The translations under genes and the position numbers were made by a program. DNA of 64,000 nucleotides, from contig JAJTUQ010000002.1 of the NCBI GenBank assembly GCA_021399445.1, positions 3,906,001 through 3,970,000 on the forward strand, given 5' to 3'. This stretch comes from Xylogone sp. PMI_703. Taxonomy: Eukaryota > Ascomycota > Leotiomycetes. Below the pieces are notes generated by a model that saw only the letters and a list, made by a program, of their open reading frames with translations, was not told the DNA's origin and ran no database searches. How positions within the stretch are numbered: the first letter of the stretch is position 1; each line of letters begins with the position of its first letter. Shown one piece after another: positions 24,417-35,376 of this stretch.

Positions 24417-26241
24417 ATGAGTGAACAATTTGCTCATCCACAACTGGGGAAGATAAATGGGAAGTCGAACAAGGGTTCTATACAATTCTTTGGTATTAAA
24501 TATGCTACTACCAAGAGCCGATTCGCAGCTGCGGAGTTATATGAAGCCTCAGGCGATGGAGTTATTGATGCCACCAAGTTCGGGTCAGTATCATAGTCTA
24601 GCATTACTCTATATGAGCTGATCTCTTGTCTAGACCGAGTGTTGCTGTGCTTCCCCAAGGTGTCGACATGGAAGCCAGCTTTATTCAGCACACTCTGACA
24701 GCTACCAAAGTCCCAATGTCAGAAACAGATGGCTTGAATCTAAACATAACCATTCCCAAGCTCCCCAGTGGTTCAACCAAGAAGCTTCCTGTTTATGTGT
24801 TTGTACATGGCGGAGGATTTTTCATAGGCGGAAATTCATACCCAACATATGATGCTACTAAAATCATCGAATTATCAGTAGAAATGGGAATGCCAATTAT
24901 CGGAGTCGGAATAAAGTGAATAGCCAAATCTGCTGTGGTAATTACATACTAATCAGTTCATAGCTATCGCCTTGGTGCTGCTGGATTTCTTACTTCCGAA
25001 GATCTCCGTAGTCAAGGATTCCCAACGAATAATGGTCTACGCGATCAGCAGGTTGCCTTCAATTGGGTAAAGAAGTATATTTCAGGATTTGGAGGAGACC
25101 CAGACAACATCACGGCCATTGGAAACAGTGCTGGATCAGGTTTGTCTTTCCGTATTCTACAGTGCCTGCCGCGTGTTTACATGCTAACTTCACTTTTCCC
25201 GCTCAGTCTCAGTAACGCTGCAGTTATATTCCGAGACCCCCCTATTCAACAGAGCGTTCTGCTCAGCTGGAACCTCACTTTTGATCCGTCCATTACCTCT
25301 TGCTGTTCATGAAGCAACCTATAACAATGTACTCAAAGCTTTGGATATCAAAGGGGAGACTGCTAAAGAGAGAGTCGATGCCTTGCTCAAGGTCCCTATC
25401 GATGATATCATATTCAAAGTTCCTCCGGGTCAGCCATACATTCCGGCTCTTGATGGGGAAATGCTTACATTCACGCCTGAGCACAAGACCTTTTCAACCA
25501 AGGAGGGATTCTCACGTCTCCCTGGCGCAAAGTGGTGCAAGGGGTTGATAATTGGAGAGTGTGCATTGGATGTGAGATTTGAACTCGCCTTCGTTCTGTC
25601 ATCCTGCTAACATAAATTACGAACAGGGGACCATCCTATGTGGACAATGGGGACCACGACCCAATGGTTTAGCTGCGTCATTTACGGACTGTGTCATCAA
25701 GACACTCTCTGAATATCCAACTGAAGCCAAAGAGATTCTGAAGGCTTATGGTATTACTCCAGAAATATCTGACGATGATGCCACGCTGCGAATCGTAGAA
25801 TTTGGTTCCGATATAGGCTTCATTGGAGGAGGCATATCATTCGCGAGAGGGTTCCCTGGGCCAGTGTATCGGTATTACTACAACGAACCTAATCCTTGGG
25901 ACGGTCAATGGAAGTCAAAAGCTAGCCATATCATGGATATCAAGGCTCTTTTCCTCAACTATAACGACCGTCTCCCTTCTGGCCAAGCCCAGACCTCCAC
26001 TGAAATGGCGAAGGATCTCATTACCTTCATGAACGGGAAGGCGCCATGGAAGGCGTATGAGCGACAGAACCCGGTTGTGAAGATGTATGGACCAAGTGCT
26101 GAGGAAGGATTCACGGCCGAAATTCAGGAAACAGATGATGAAAAGGTGAAGAGGCGTCGGAATATCTTACTTCAGTTTGAAACCTCACCAGGCTGGGATG
26201 CTCTGTCTGCTACATGGGGCGCCTTTCTACAAGGGCAATGA
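24417..26241 (+). CDS. Type-B carboxylesterase/lipase
   Basis: Five exons (24417-24583, 24634-24915, 24964-25139, 25207-25571, 25627-26241) encode 534 residues; all four introns are GT-AG and phase-consistent. The protein is an alpha/beta-hydrolase of the carboxylesterase type B family, which hydrolyses carboxylic esters. Visible hallmarks are the oxyanion-hole HGGG (residues 114-117), the DNITAIGNSAGS nucleophile elbow with Ser205, and a His at 431 (ASHIMDI) in the place of the catalytic His. The acid usually sits in a DEG motif as Glu. Here the matching segment reads ALDGT, so Asp330 is the likely acid. There is no signal peptide, so the enzyme is probably intracellular, unlike many secreted fungal relatives. 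The physiological substrate is unknown. The gene converges on cct5 with about 290 bases between their stops. Confidence 0.85.
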
Positions 26242-26530
26242 CTAGCCGAGAATGATCCCCTACGGAGTCATCTCTAAATGTAGTATATAGGGATATGCCA
26301 TCTTTACAATATAAAGTTTGATCAGCGTAACATATGTGATAATGAAAAGGTACATATGAATAGCCAAAGGATAATACAACCAAGATTACGGAATATTGGT
26401 GACAAAACCTCTGGTCTATTTCCTAGTATTGACTACACCAAAGCACACAAGGGTTTTGAAACTGTAAAGGGATATTTTACGAGAAGAATTCTATTGTCTA
26501 TCTAATTCTACATCGTTTTGTTGCAGACAT

Positions 26531-28398
26531 CTAGAATTCATTCTCATCGCTACCAGCTATGATGACGTTATTGACCTTTAACACCATACGGCAAAGCTGG
26601 GTCGCTAGCTGCAATTGCTGTTTCTTTCCGATTAATGGATCGATGACAAAAGCATCCCTCATATCATTGCTACCTTTCTGCATGCAGTCAACACCTAGTC
26701 GAGAATTCATCTCCTTCACTTGTTGACTCTTGACGGCTGCAAGGGTCTCGATGGGCGATAGACCAGAGTTCTCTGCAAGGGCCATGGGGACTGCGTCAAG
26801 CGCATCGGCAAATGCACGCATGGCATACTGCTCCAACCCTGGCGACTTTACTGCTGCCTCATCAACTGCTAGTGAGCAGGCAATTTCTGCCGCACCACCA
26901 CCGTACACAACACGGTTGTCTCGGACAAGGTTCCGGACAACGCACAGAGCATCGTGTAGAGATCGCTTGGCCTCGTCGATGATCTAACAATCGTCAGCGA
27001 AATGACCTACAAATAGGATTTATGTACTTACCATCTTGTTGCTACCTCTAACAAAGATCGTCACCGCTCTGGTATTGGCGCATTCTTCGATCACTAACAT
27101 CTTCTCTCTTGTTGTACCAAATGTCAACTCTCGGACAATACCTGCTGTTCCGAGCTTCTCTGGTGCCAAATCTTCAAATCTTGGGACTATTCTTCCGTTG
27201 GTAGCAATAGCGATCAACTCAATTTCAGGACCTCCAACCCATCTTACGGCGGGTAGGTCGTTCTGGAGTAACAAATGGTTGGCTTCATCATCAAAACCCC
27301 ACTGGCAAATGACCAGGTTGGCTCCAGCGTCCTTTAATTGTTGTATCATTTCGTTAAATTTATCTTTTTCGTAAGTCTGTAACTTCTTAAACTCCTCAAC
27401 GGTTGTGATGTCAAGCTTGTGCTTTGTCTTTGGTTTCGGTGGTTCGAAGGCACATGTTAAAATCGCAATCTTCGCATCGCGAACCTCTGAGGGCATCTGG
27501 GGGTGGGAGAAGTCTTTGTCCACTATAACACCCTGCACAAGTAGGGAATCCTCGAGAGAGCCTCCGACCTTGCCATCTACCTTGATCAAGTCGAAGTCGA
27601 CATCCTTCCTCTCAAGGTCAGCAACAGATAAAACAGCATCCACAGCAATCTGAGCAAACTGATCATGGGCCTTGGACACAATCTTGCTTCCCAAACTTGT
27701 TCGCGCCACCTTCACTAGGTTCTGTCTCTCGGTCTTTGTGAATTCAACCACATCTGAGATTCTGTCCAGTTCTGCAACAGCAATATCACAGGCTTGGTCG
27801 TACCCATCAGCTATTCGGATGGGATGGATGCCTCTATCGATAAGCTCTGCGGCCTGTTCTAATAAAGCACCAGCCAGCACCACGACACCCGTTGTTCCGT
27901 CCCCTATTTCGTCGTCTTGTGATTTTGAAAGTTCTACTAAAAGCTTTGCAACATGGTTTGAAATTTCCATCTGGCCCAGAATAGTGGCTCCGTCATTTGT
28001 AATCGTAATATCGCCATCGGGAGAAATGAGGATCTTATCAAGCCCTCGAGGACCTAGTGATGTTTTGACGATATTTGCAACAGTTCTTGCTGCTAGTATA
28101 TGTGATTTCACCGCATCATTTCCATACTGTCTCTTCTTTTTGCCTTGACTAAAATCATTCATCAGCCAGAAGCTCCCAAGCAAAGCGGGGTATCCTTACT
28201 CTCTGACCACAATAAATGGTCTGCCCTGCTCGTCCTTTACGACGGAGGCTATTGATAGAACTATTAGTATATCTGATCATTAGAGGATCGTTGGAACTTG
28301 TACCCTGTGACATATCAATATCTAAAAAAAGAGCCTTGTTAGTAGAGCTCAATGATGGAATAGCTTGGAATCAAGCTCCAGAACTTACTCATCGCCAT
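26531..28398 (-). CDS. cct5: T-complex protein 1 subunit epsilon (chaperonin CCT5)
   Basis: Five exons on the minus strand (28389-28398, 28304-28321, 28200-28248, 27032-28148, 26531-26983) encode 548 residues. The protein is one of eight subunits of the cytosolic CCT/TRiC ring that folds actin, tubulin and other clients using ATP. The start reads [20 protein letters not shown], then [20 protein letters not shown], as expected for the epsilon subunit. ATP-binding hallmarks are [27 protein letters not shown], and [16 protein letters not shown]. The C-terminal equatorial half carries [13 protein letters not shown]. Length and sequence agree with fungal CCT5 (yeast 562). The first two coding exons are only 10 and 18 nt; introns with ACTAAC-type branch sites separate them, and only this splicing restores the family N-terminus. 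The gene is probably constitutive. Confidence 0.95.
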
Positions 28399-29499
28399 TT
28401 TGTAAATAGAACTGTGGAGGTCTAGGAAATACACCACCCAAGGAATAACTCCCAGGTAAAAAAAGAGACTCAAACTCAAGCAGGAACAGTCCTGACTCTG
28501 CAATTCTATACGCGTGCCTCGCGTTCTGGAATTCACAAGAGCTAGTATTTCGCCAAATAATTTTATTTTTGCCTTAGGCTTGGAAAATGTGGGTGAATAG
28601 AAGCCCTTTGATACACATAGTCTCAATATCAGTTGATCGGCTTATTTCTTGTTTATTTCTAAAATTTATATCAATTTTCTAGTTATTATAACCATCCAAA
28701 TAAACAAGCTTCATATGTTGTTCTTGCACTCTGCATTTCATATTGGCAAGAAGCTTTCCGTATGGCTAATGCAGAGTATCACGTGATGTATGAGCTATGA
28801 AAATATTATGTAATATTATCGGCCAACCAATTGCTTTATCCAAATTACATAAGATGACATTCTAGGAAACAGATCAAGTTACTATGAACTGCTTTCGTGA
28901 CCAATCGTTCTGTCTTGATCACATAATTTGCGTTTCTACGTAAGCAATATCATCTTCTACGGAAGTATCTGCGAGATAATAATCAGACAAGTTTGTTAAA
29001 ATTCCAGGGATCTGTTATACCGGTCTGGTACGTTCTTTGTAGCCAACACGGCCAATTGTCTTCTATGATATTGATTTGCTTTTTATCTGCAATCTATTTC
29101 CTCGTTCCTATGCATCTTTTTGCTACTGTACCTAGTAGATTATTTGCTACTCGATTAGATTAGATTAGATTAGATTAGATCTTTCACATGGAATCTCTGT
29201 AAATATTCCGATCGACCCTCGCATTCAGTCCGCGCTCCGCTCCACTATCTGTCAATTTGCCAATGGGGGCAAGTACTTGCGGCGCCAAAGCCGGCCATTT
29301 CACGCAATTCCCAACAATGTTCGGACCATATAGTGGGTTGAGCTCACGTAAGATAGTTTCATTAGTCGTAGAACCATGAGAACTTTCCACCTATTTCAGG
29401 GGCTTATCGGAGTGTATTAATAGGCCTTTCCCGTTTGTAAAATCTTCTTGTATCTAGATTTTGCATCCCTTTGTACATAGGCTGGGGACAGCCGATGCT
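28399..29499. other. Divergent intergenic region with GATTA repeat
   Basis: This is the shared upstream region of cct5 (minus) and the monooxygenase (plus). It is AT-rich and carries a GATTA pentanucleotide array near its right end. No gene is supported. Confidence 0.55.
29153..29180 (+). repeat. GATTA pentanucleotide microsatellite
   Basis: About 5.6 perfect GATTA units lie roughly 320 bases upstream of the monooxygenase start. Confidence 0.85.
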
Positions 29500-31118
29500 A
29501 TGGCCAAGGAGATGTCTGATTTCAAAGTGGTGATTGTGGGTGGTTCGGTAGCAGGACTTACTTTGGCGCATGCTTTTGATAGAGCCAACATAGATTATGT
29601 GCTTTTGGAAGGTGAAGATGTGATCGCGCCGGAGAAAGGCGCTGCAATATTTCTTGCTCAAAACGGAGCCAGAATTCTGGACCAGCTGGGGGTCTATGAC
29701 CACATAGAACCGAAACTGGAAACATTGAATTATGCGATTCATCTTCGAGGAGATAATGGCAAGTTGACAAGGGAGTTAGAATGGCCGAAAATGGTCAATG
29801 AGCTGTAAGTCGATATGGATATATAGCTTTCTGAGACTGATCGATGGTCAGTTTGGGTTACCCCGGAGGAGTGACGACACGGAGCAAGCTGTTGTTGATG
29901 CTTTATGATCGACTGAAAGACAAATCCAGGATCCTCACCGGCAAACGTGTGGTTAAAGTTGAGAATCTCTCGGATTCAGTTGCTGTTTTCTGTAAGGATG
30001 GCGCCTCCTACACAGGGAGCATTGTCGTAGGTGCAGACGGAATCCATAGCAAGGTACGGAAGGAAATGAGGAGAAATGCCGTGGAAAACGGTGATGGTGC
30101 ACTCTTTGAAAAGGATGAAACCAGTAAGTTTATCAGAAATTTTTTATTGCATCAGCTAGTATTTTACTTCACATGGCTGATAAGAAGACCACTACTAGGT
30201 GTAACTGCCGAATACTCTGCTATATTCGGAATGACAAATCCCCTTCCAGAAACGGTGGCAGGGAGTTCCTACATAGCATATGATGTTGATAAATCCGGTA
30301 TAGTATTTACTGGACAAGGAGGAGCTTTATATTTCTTTTTCGTCACAAAGCTGGACAAGAAATACTTAGAGAAAGAGATCCCTAGATTTGGACCAACTGA
30401 TATGAAAAAGGTGATTGAGAAACACGGAGATTTCAACCTTGCTCAAGGTCATACCTTAAGATCCTTTTGTGAAAACAGCATTAGATATTCCTACCATCCC
30501 CTAGAAGAGGCTACACATAACACCGGGACCTACAAACGGATTGTGTGTATTGGGGATGCCATTCATAAGATGACACCTAATGTAAGGGATCTGCACACAT
30601 AGAGATTAGATACTGACATTTACTGCAGTTTGGACAAGGGGGAAATCAAGCTATCGAAAGTGCAGCCGTTCTGGCTAGTGCTGTCTGGGTATTCCTCAAT
30701 ACGCCGAATGTCAAACTTGAAGATTGTCTGAAAGAATACCAAAGACTACGACAGAAGAGAGCAAACGCTCACGTTCGAATGTCACGACTGGTAACTGAAG
30801 CGGAATCATTAACCAGCCTCCGGGATGCACTAGTCTTCTTATACCCGCCGTTGACAGATAAACAGATTGCTGGTGAGTTTCAACTATCACATGTTTGTTC
30901 ACTTTGGCTTAAGTTGCAGATCGAATGTGCCAATTTCGCAGTACGGCGCCAATTTTGAATTACCTACCCCCTCCTCTGCGGTCTCTCGAGCCCGGTCTCC
31001 ATTGGAAAGAAGGACCTGACCGCAAAAGGGATGCCTACCGAATCATAGAAAGGTGAGTTCAAGCGGTGACAATACTTTGAAAGCAATATATATTAACAAA
31101 TCTCGTTATAGGCTTTAA
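29500..31118 (+). CDS. FAD-dependent monooxygenase (PaxM-like)
   Basis: Six exons (29500-29804, 29852-30123, 30199-30581, 30629-30872, 30920-31052, 31112-31118) encode 447 residues. The protein belongs to the flavin monooxygenase/salicylate-hydroxylase superfamily (PF01494), close to the PaxM-type enzymes that epoxidise prenylated intermediates in fungal terpenoid pathways. The FAD-binding motif [16 protein letters not shown] is at residues 10-25, the DG motif [10 protein letters not shown] at 162-171, and the GD motif [21 protein letters not shown] near 310-330 (shown as [11 protein letters not shown] and [10 protein letters not shown]). The start is the first in-frame ATG; a second, at 29512, gives [11 protein letters not shown]. 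The last intron is optional: without it the protein ends two residues earlier at a TGA at 31053-31055. No prenyltransferase, cyclase, PKS or P450 lies nearby, so it is not in a recognisable cluster here. The substrate is unknown. Confidence 0.85.
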
Positions 31119-31635
31119 TGGGTTCCCTTCCCACCTTTCGCCTCTGTAAAAATACTCCTTGTCCCCTGGAAAATTAGAAGAGATAATGAGTGAGGAGGGT
31201 ATGGCACCTCCTATAGATGGTTGATGTACAGAGATATAGTCTATGTATCTTGTAATAACTTAAACGATAGATAATCATCCAAGAAGTGAGCTATAGTAGA
31301 GGATTTAGTATCATTTCTGGTGTGGTGAATTTGATATGCAGGCAAATATGACGTTGATGTCTCCTGAAACAATATACATGACTAAGCAGGGTCGTCCCGT
31401 CGCGACCCCATCACGCTTACCTGTGATCTACCTTGGTCGCGTCGTCCCTAGTTGTCCAGACCATGTGCATAATTGCATCTCTTGCGATTGGGACCAAATT
31501 CAGCAGTAACATTTGTTGTTAATGCGTTTGCTTGAACCTAATCATACATATTCACTTGAACTAGTAAGATAGGTACTGTCGCCATCACCTCCCCCAATTG
31601 TAAGCTGTTGACTTTCGTGCCCGCTTTCTGTCGAC
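31119..31635. other. Intergenic region upstream of HP1
   Basis: This spacer holds the 3' end of the monooxygenase transcript and the promoter of the HP1 gene. I see nothing else in it. Confidence 0.5.
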
Positions 31636-32827
31636 ATGGCTACTCGTAAGTCAATCGTCCGCGCCGTTCTATGCGAAGCAGACACGAAACTGCGCTCTGA
31701 AGCTGCGCACTATAATCCATATATCCGAACGCAGGCACTTACTCTTTCTCAGCGCCAAGTGATAAAGATACACCCGATCCCATAACTGCTACAGACTCAT
31801 TTGAACCGACCGCAGTAGAACCAGAAAGTGAAGAGACTAGACACCCAACCGATACAACATCTACACCTAAAGCTGTGGCAATGGCGATTGGAAGAAACAA
31901 AGTTAAAGCTGATGGGGAAGGCGAAGGAGAGAATGAGAAGTTATTTGTCGCTTCAGAAGATGAAGAGGAGGATGACGAAGAAGTCGGGGATGATGAGTCA
32001 GTAACTCTTCCCATATATTGTTCGTTGCTAATGTTTCTGGATCTCAGATACGTGGTTGAAGCAATAACTAACCACATGATTGACGATGAGGCAAGTAGCC
32101 TCACACCATTGCATTCACGTTGCTGACTATCAGCACAGACTGGCGAACTTACATTTGAGGTAAAATGGGAGGGCTACGAAAAGAAGTCGGATAGAACCTG
32201 GGAACCAGAAGACAATCTGTTTGTGGCGACTCTTAGGAAGCTATCGTAGGACCAACTGACCGCTTTTACAGTCAAACCGCTTCCAAAATACTGAATGATT
32301 ATCTTGAGAAGGTTGGGGGCAGAGATCACTTATTCGAGGAATGGGAGGAGAAAAGGGCTAAGGCTAAATCGGCGAAGAAACGGGGACGGCCAAGAGCTGA
32401 TACTAAAGAGGAGTCGGCCAATGGCAGCAAAAGAGGGAGAAAGAGGCACCCAGCTTCGACATCGCCTCCAGCAAGTTCGAGCAAAAGCGGATCATTCAAA
32501 CCTCCCAGCGGTAGCTGGGAGGATGAAGTTGTTGAGATCGATGCATGTGAAGGCCACGACGGCAAAATTACCGTATTTTTGACATGGGAGGGAGGGCATA
32601 GGACGCAGCACCCCGCTAGCCAAGTATATCATCGCTGCCCGCAAAAGGTAAATCTGCTCCAACCCTCTACGAGGATGTCATTTTTGACTAATATGCTTTG
32701 TATAGATGTTGAAATTCTATGAAAGTCACCTGTAAGTAACTCCCACTTAGAAGCATATTTGCAATGCTGACAGGGCTCTAGTGTATTCAAAAGAAATTCC
32801 CCCGCGGATGAGGAAGAAGAAAAATGA
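31636..32827 (+). CDS. hp1: Heterochromatin protein 1 (chromodomain plus chromoshadow domain)
   Basis: Seven exons (31636-31645, 31735-31996, 32048-32090, 32139-32218, 32272-32647, 32706-32731, 32782-32827) encode 280 residues. The protein binds histone H3 methylated at lysine 9 and builds silent chromatin in the nucleus. An acidic N-terminal arm (EDEEEDDEE, residues 76-90) precedes a chromodomain at about 91-145, whose aromatic cage is Y92, W115 and Y118 (VKWEGY). A basic hinge (KKRGRPRAD, KRGRKRH) follows, then a chromoshadow domain from about 215 (DEVVEIDACEGHDGKITVFL) to the PQKMLKFYESHLVFKR end, which makes the dimer and the PxVxL-binding groove. Domain order and length match fungal HP1/HepA/Swi6 relatives. 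The first coding exon has only 10 nt. The third intron (32091-32138) is best read with a GC donor (GAG|GCAAGT). Confidence 0.92.
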
Positions 32828-33337
32828 AAGAAAAACCTGGAAGGACTTGCCCTGGGTGCATGAAGCCATTTCACAATTTATGGACCACCTCATACCTCTC
32901 CTTAATCACCGAAAATTTGTGGTAATAGGCTTCTGAGACGTAGGAGACCTAGACTACTAGGTGGGCTATTTCATCTCGAACGAACCCCCGCACTACGGTG
33001 CACTGGCACCTCTGTTCTATGTACTCTACGACTTTTTCTCTAAAATTAATACCAAGTATAATTGCGATTTCCTAATCTCTTCTTGCTCGGCTCATTTTAT
33101 GCATGACAAGACCCTGCTACTGAACAAGTTTCTTGGAGTTAAGTTCCTGGCTCACATATTTTTTGGGAAGATGGTTATATTCCTGTCGATAAATTTCGGA
33201 TACTTACTGCTTCGTCGCTACGACTGTAGGGAGCTCCGGGACATTCAAACGCAATACTGATTGCCCTGAGGACGGGGAATAGTTTCAGGAATATGTGATT
33301 ATTGCGCGAAGAAGTCTTGAAAGAGATATATATGAAT
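32828..33337. other. Intergenic region downstream of HP1
   Basis: The first part is probably HP1 3' untranslated sequence. A plus-strand frame of 99 codons at 32961-33260 is hydrophobic and AT-driven and matches no family, so I do not call it. Confidence 0.4.
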
Positions 33338-33676
33338 TTATATGGTAAAATATTCTGCAAGGCCGGAAAACGAGAGTCCTACCAACGGCGAAAGGTCCTC
33401 CGCTTGCCGAATTTGGTTTACTGATCTCCCCAAGCCTTCAATTTCTGCAATTTGATGAGGGGTATAGGGTTTCGGAACTTCCATCCGTGAAGGTATTAGT
33501 AGGAGTATGAGAAAGAGTACAGACCTGAGCATAGGACGTGGCTGCGGTACTTTACGGCACTTGTCAGCCACGCCTATTATTATCCGGAAACAAGCTTTCA
33601 ATACAGTTGCAGTGGCCATGAGAACTCTATCATCAATGCGCCTGGAGGGGTAGGCAGCGACTGACGTCGACGACAT
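33338..33676 (-). CDS. Hypothetical small protein (weak)
   Basis: An open frame of about 112 codons from ATG at 33676 (or 119 from 33697) contains a hydrophobic stretch (SVLFLILLLIPS, about residues 52-63) between two polar halves. An alternative 47-nt intron (GTCTGT..TACTAAT..AAG) could remove that stretch, but the downstream frame then closes quickly. I recognise no family and cannot tell it from a chance frame. It would be divergent from the LPMO gene. Confidence 0.25.
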   Translation of the reverse strand: MSSTSVAAYPSRRIDDRVLMATATVLKACFRIIIGVADKCRKVPQPRPMLRSVLFLILLLIPSRMEVPKPYTPHQIAEIEGLGRSVNQIRQAEDLSPLVGLSFSGLAEYFTI

Positions 33677-34222
33677 ATTGTCCCATAATACCGTCATAAG
33701 GATGTTTTTTCGAATATGATCGTGATTTGGTGGGTAAAGAAACGATGAGTCGGAAGGCGGGCCTGGATTCTGTTTAGCCGGCTTGTCGAGTATGTTGAAA
33801 CAAACCCGGTATATAACTAACCCCTGAAACGATCCATACAGCCATCAGTGCGGATCATATGCTCACACGTATTAGATTAACGATCTGCATCGAATGCATA
33901 ATGTAGGTATCTGTATAAGTGGCTGTCAATTGCGGAGTTAAACCTGGGGTTATTCACAGCATTCCATAGGTTTGCTGAGTGGCCATGGAATTGTCGAATG
34001 ATCAGATAGGGTAAGATCGTCGTTGTGAGTATATACTTTATTAAATACACGAGCGTTTATGGCTTCATTCCGCTTTTCCGATGGACCGTCTCTCCGAAGA
34101 CGAGCTATTCGAGCATATTTGTAGCCCGTCGGGGGCATATAAAGGAACGTCAACATGCTCTTTGTAAAATACTTTCCTCTCTCCTCTTCAGACTTTATGA
34201 TCTTGTGGTCCATCTTGTAATC
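33677..34222. other. Promoter region of the LPMO gene
   Basis: Non-coding as far as I can see. It contains a TATAAA-like element (about 33810-33817 and 34138-34143) and CT-rich sequence just before the LPMO start codon. Confidence 0.4.
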
Positions 34223-35030
34223 ATGAAGTTCACTCTTTCGCTCCTTGCTCTAGTTGCGGGAGCTCAGGCTCATTACACTTTCCCGGCCTTGATTTATGGT
34301 GGGAAGACAACGACAGCCTGGCAATATGTACGCCAGTGGGTAGGTTACTATACCTATGACCCTGTAACAAGCGTTACCTCCAACGATATCAGATGCAATG
34401 TAAGCCCGGCTTTTGCATCAGGAACCCTATCCGTTACCGCCGGGTCGACTATTGGCTTCACCGTTGACCCAGACATATACCATCCAGGGCCTTTACTTGC
34501 ATACTTGGCAAAGGTACCATCTGGTTCTACAGCAGCGAACTGGGATGGAAGTGGGGCCCATTGGTTCAAGATCTATCAGGATCAGCCGGGAGGCCTGGGC
34601 ACTCAGGCCTTGACATGGCCATCTAATGGTACGAATAAGCAAACGTCTTTCTCAGTTATGATACTAACCCGCTTTCTAGGAGATACAACTGTCAGTTTTA
34701 CTATCCCTAAAGCAACACCGAATGGGGACTATCTCATCCGTGTGGAACATATTGCACTCCACGTAGCACAAAGCGTTGGCGGTGCTCAGTTCTACATCTC
34801 TTGCGGTCAGATTACTGTCACAGGCGGTGGCAATGGCAATCCTGGCCCTCTCGTTGCTTTCCCAGGGGCGTACTCAGCTACTGACCCAGGAATTCTAATC
34901 AACATCTACTACCCTGTTGTAAGTGCTCTCAAGGAACTGCTAAGTAGAATTCACAATGCAAGTTACTGATTATTTTCTACAACAGCCTACGAACTATACT
35001 CCCCCTGGCCCCGCAGTTTGGAGTGGTTAA
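34223..35030 (+). CDS. AA9 (GH61) lytic polysaccharide monooxygenase
   Basis: Three exons (34223-34628, 34680-34918, 34986-35030) encode 229 residues. The product is a secreted copper enzyme that cleaves cellulose or related glucans by oxidation. A 16-residue signal peptide (MKFTLSLLALVAGAQA) is followed directly by His17, which becomes the N-terminal histidine of the copper histidine brace after cleavage. The second brace histidine is His87 in DIYHPGPLLAYLAK. The axial and second-sphere residues are visible in IALHVA..GGAQFYISCGQ: His163, Gln172 and Tyr174. Cys58 and Cys177 fit the conserved disulfide. There is no cellulose-binding module or GPI signal. The first intron (34629-34679) is 51 nt with no stop codon, so retaining it keeps the frame. 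The gene suggests growth on plant material. Confidence 0.94.
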
Positions 35031-35376
35031 GGTTCTGGTGGTGAAAGTCAAGGGGGTTTGCCATGGACTATTCAAATTTGGAAATGAAGATTTGCAGTGG
35101 ATTGTGGTGACATGAACTGGAGGACACTCAAATTAGTTGTAAATGGATCTTAATAGGTGCTGCCTAAATACTTTTTTATATGACTTCATCTTTCCCGCTT
35201 GCTTTGCTGCACTCTGAGTCACTAGCTTGGTCGGAATCCCAAGTCGAACGCGCTAAGAAATATATATCTGACTATCAGTCTCGCATCTTAACTCTTCACG
35301 TTTCCAACTTCTTTAAACACATACACAACTAATTCTATCAACTTCAGGTTTTCTTTTATCAGGAAGTTGAATAACA

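Noticed and set aside
29153..29180. GATTA array considered as interstitial telomere repeat
   Set aside because: The unit is GATTA, not TTAGGG; no telomeric variant is present.
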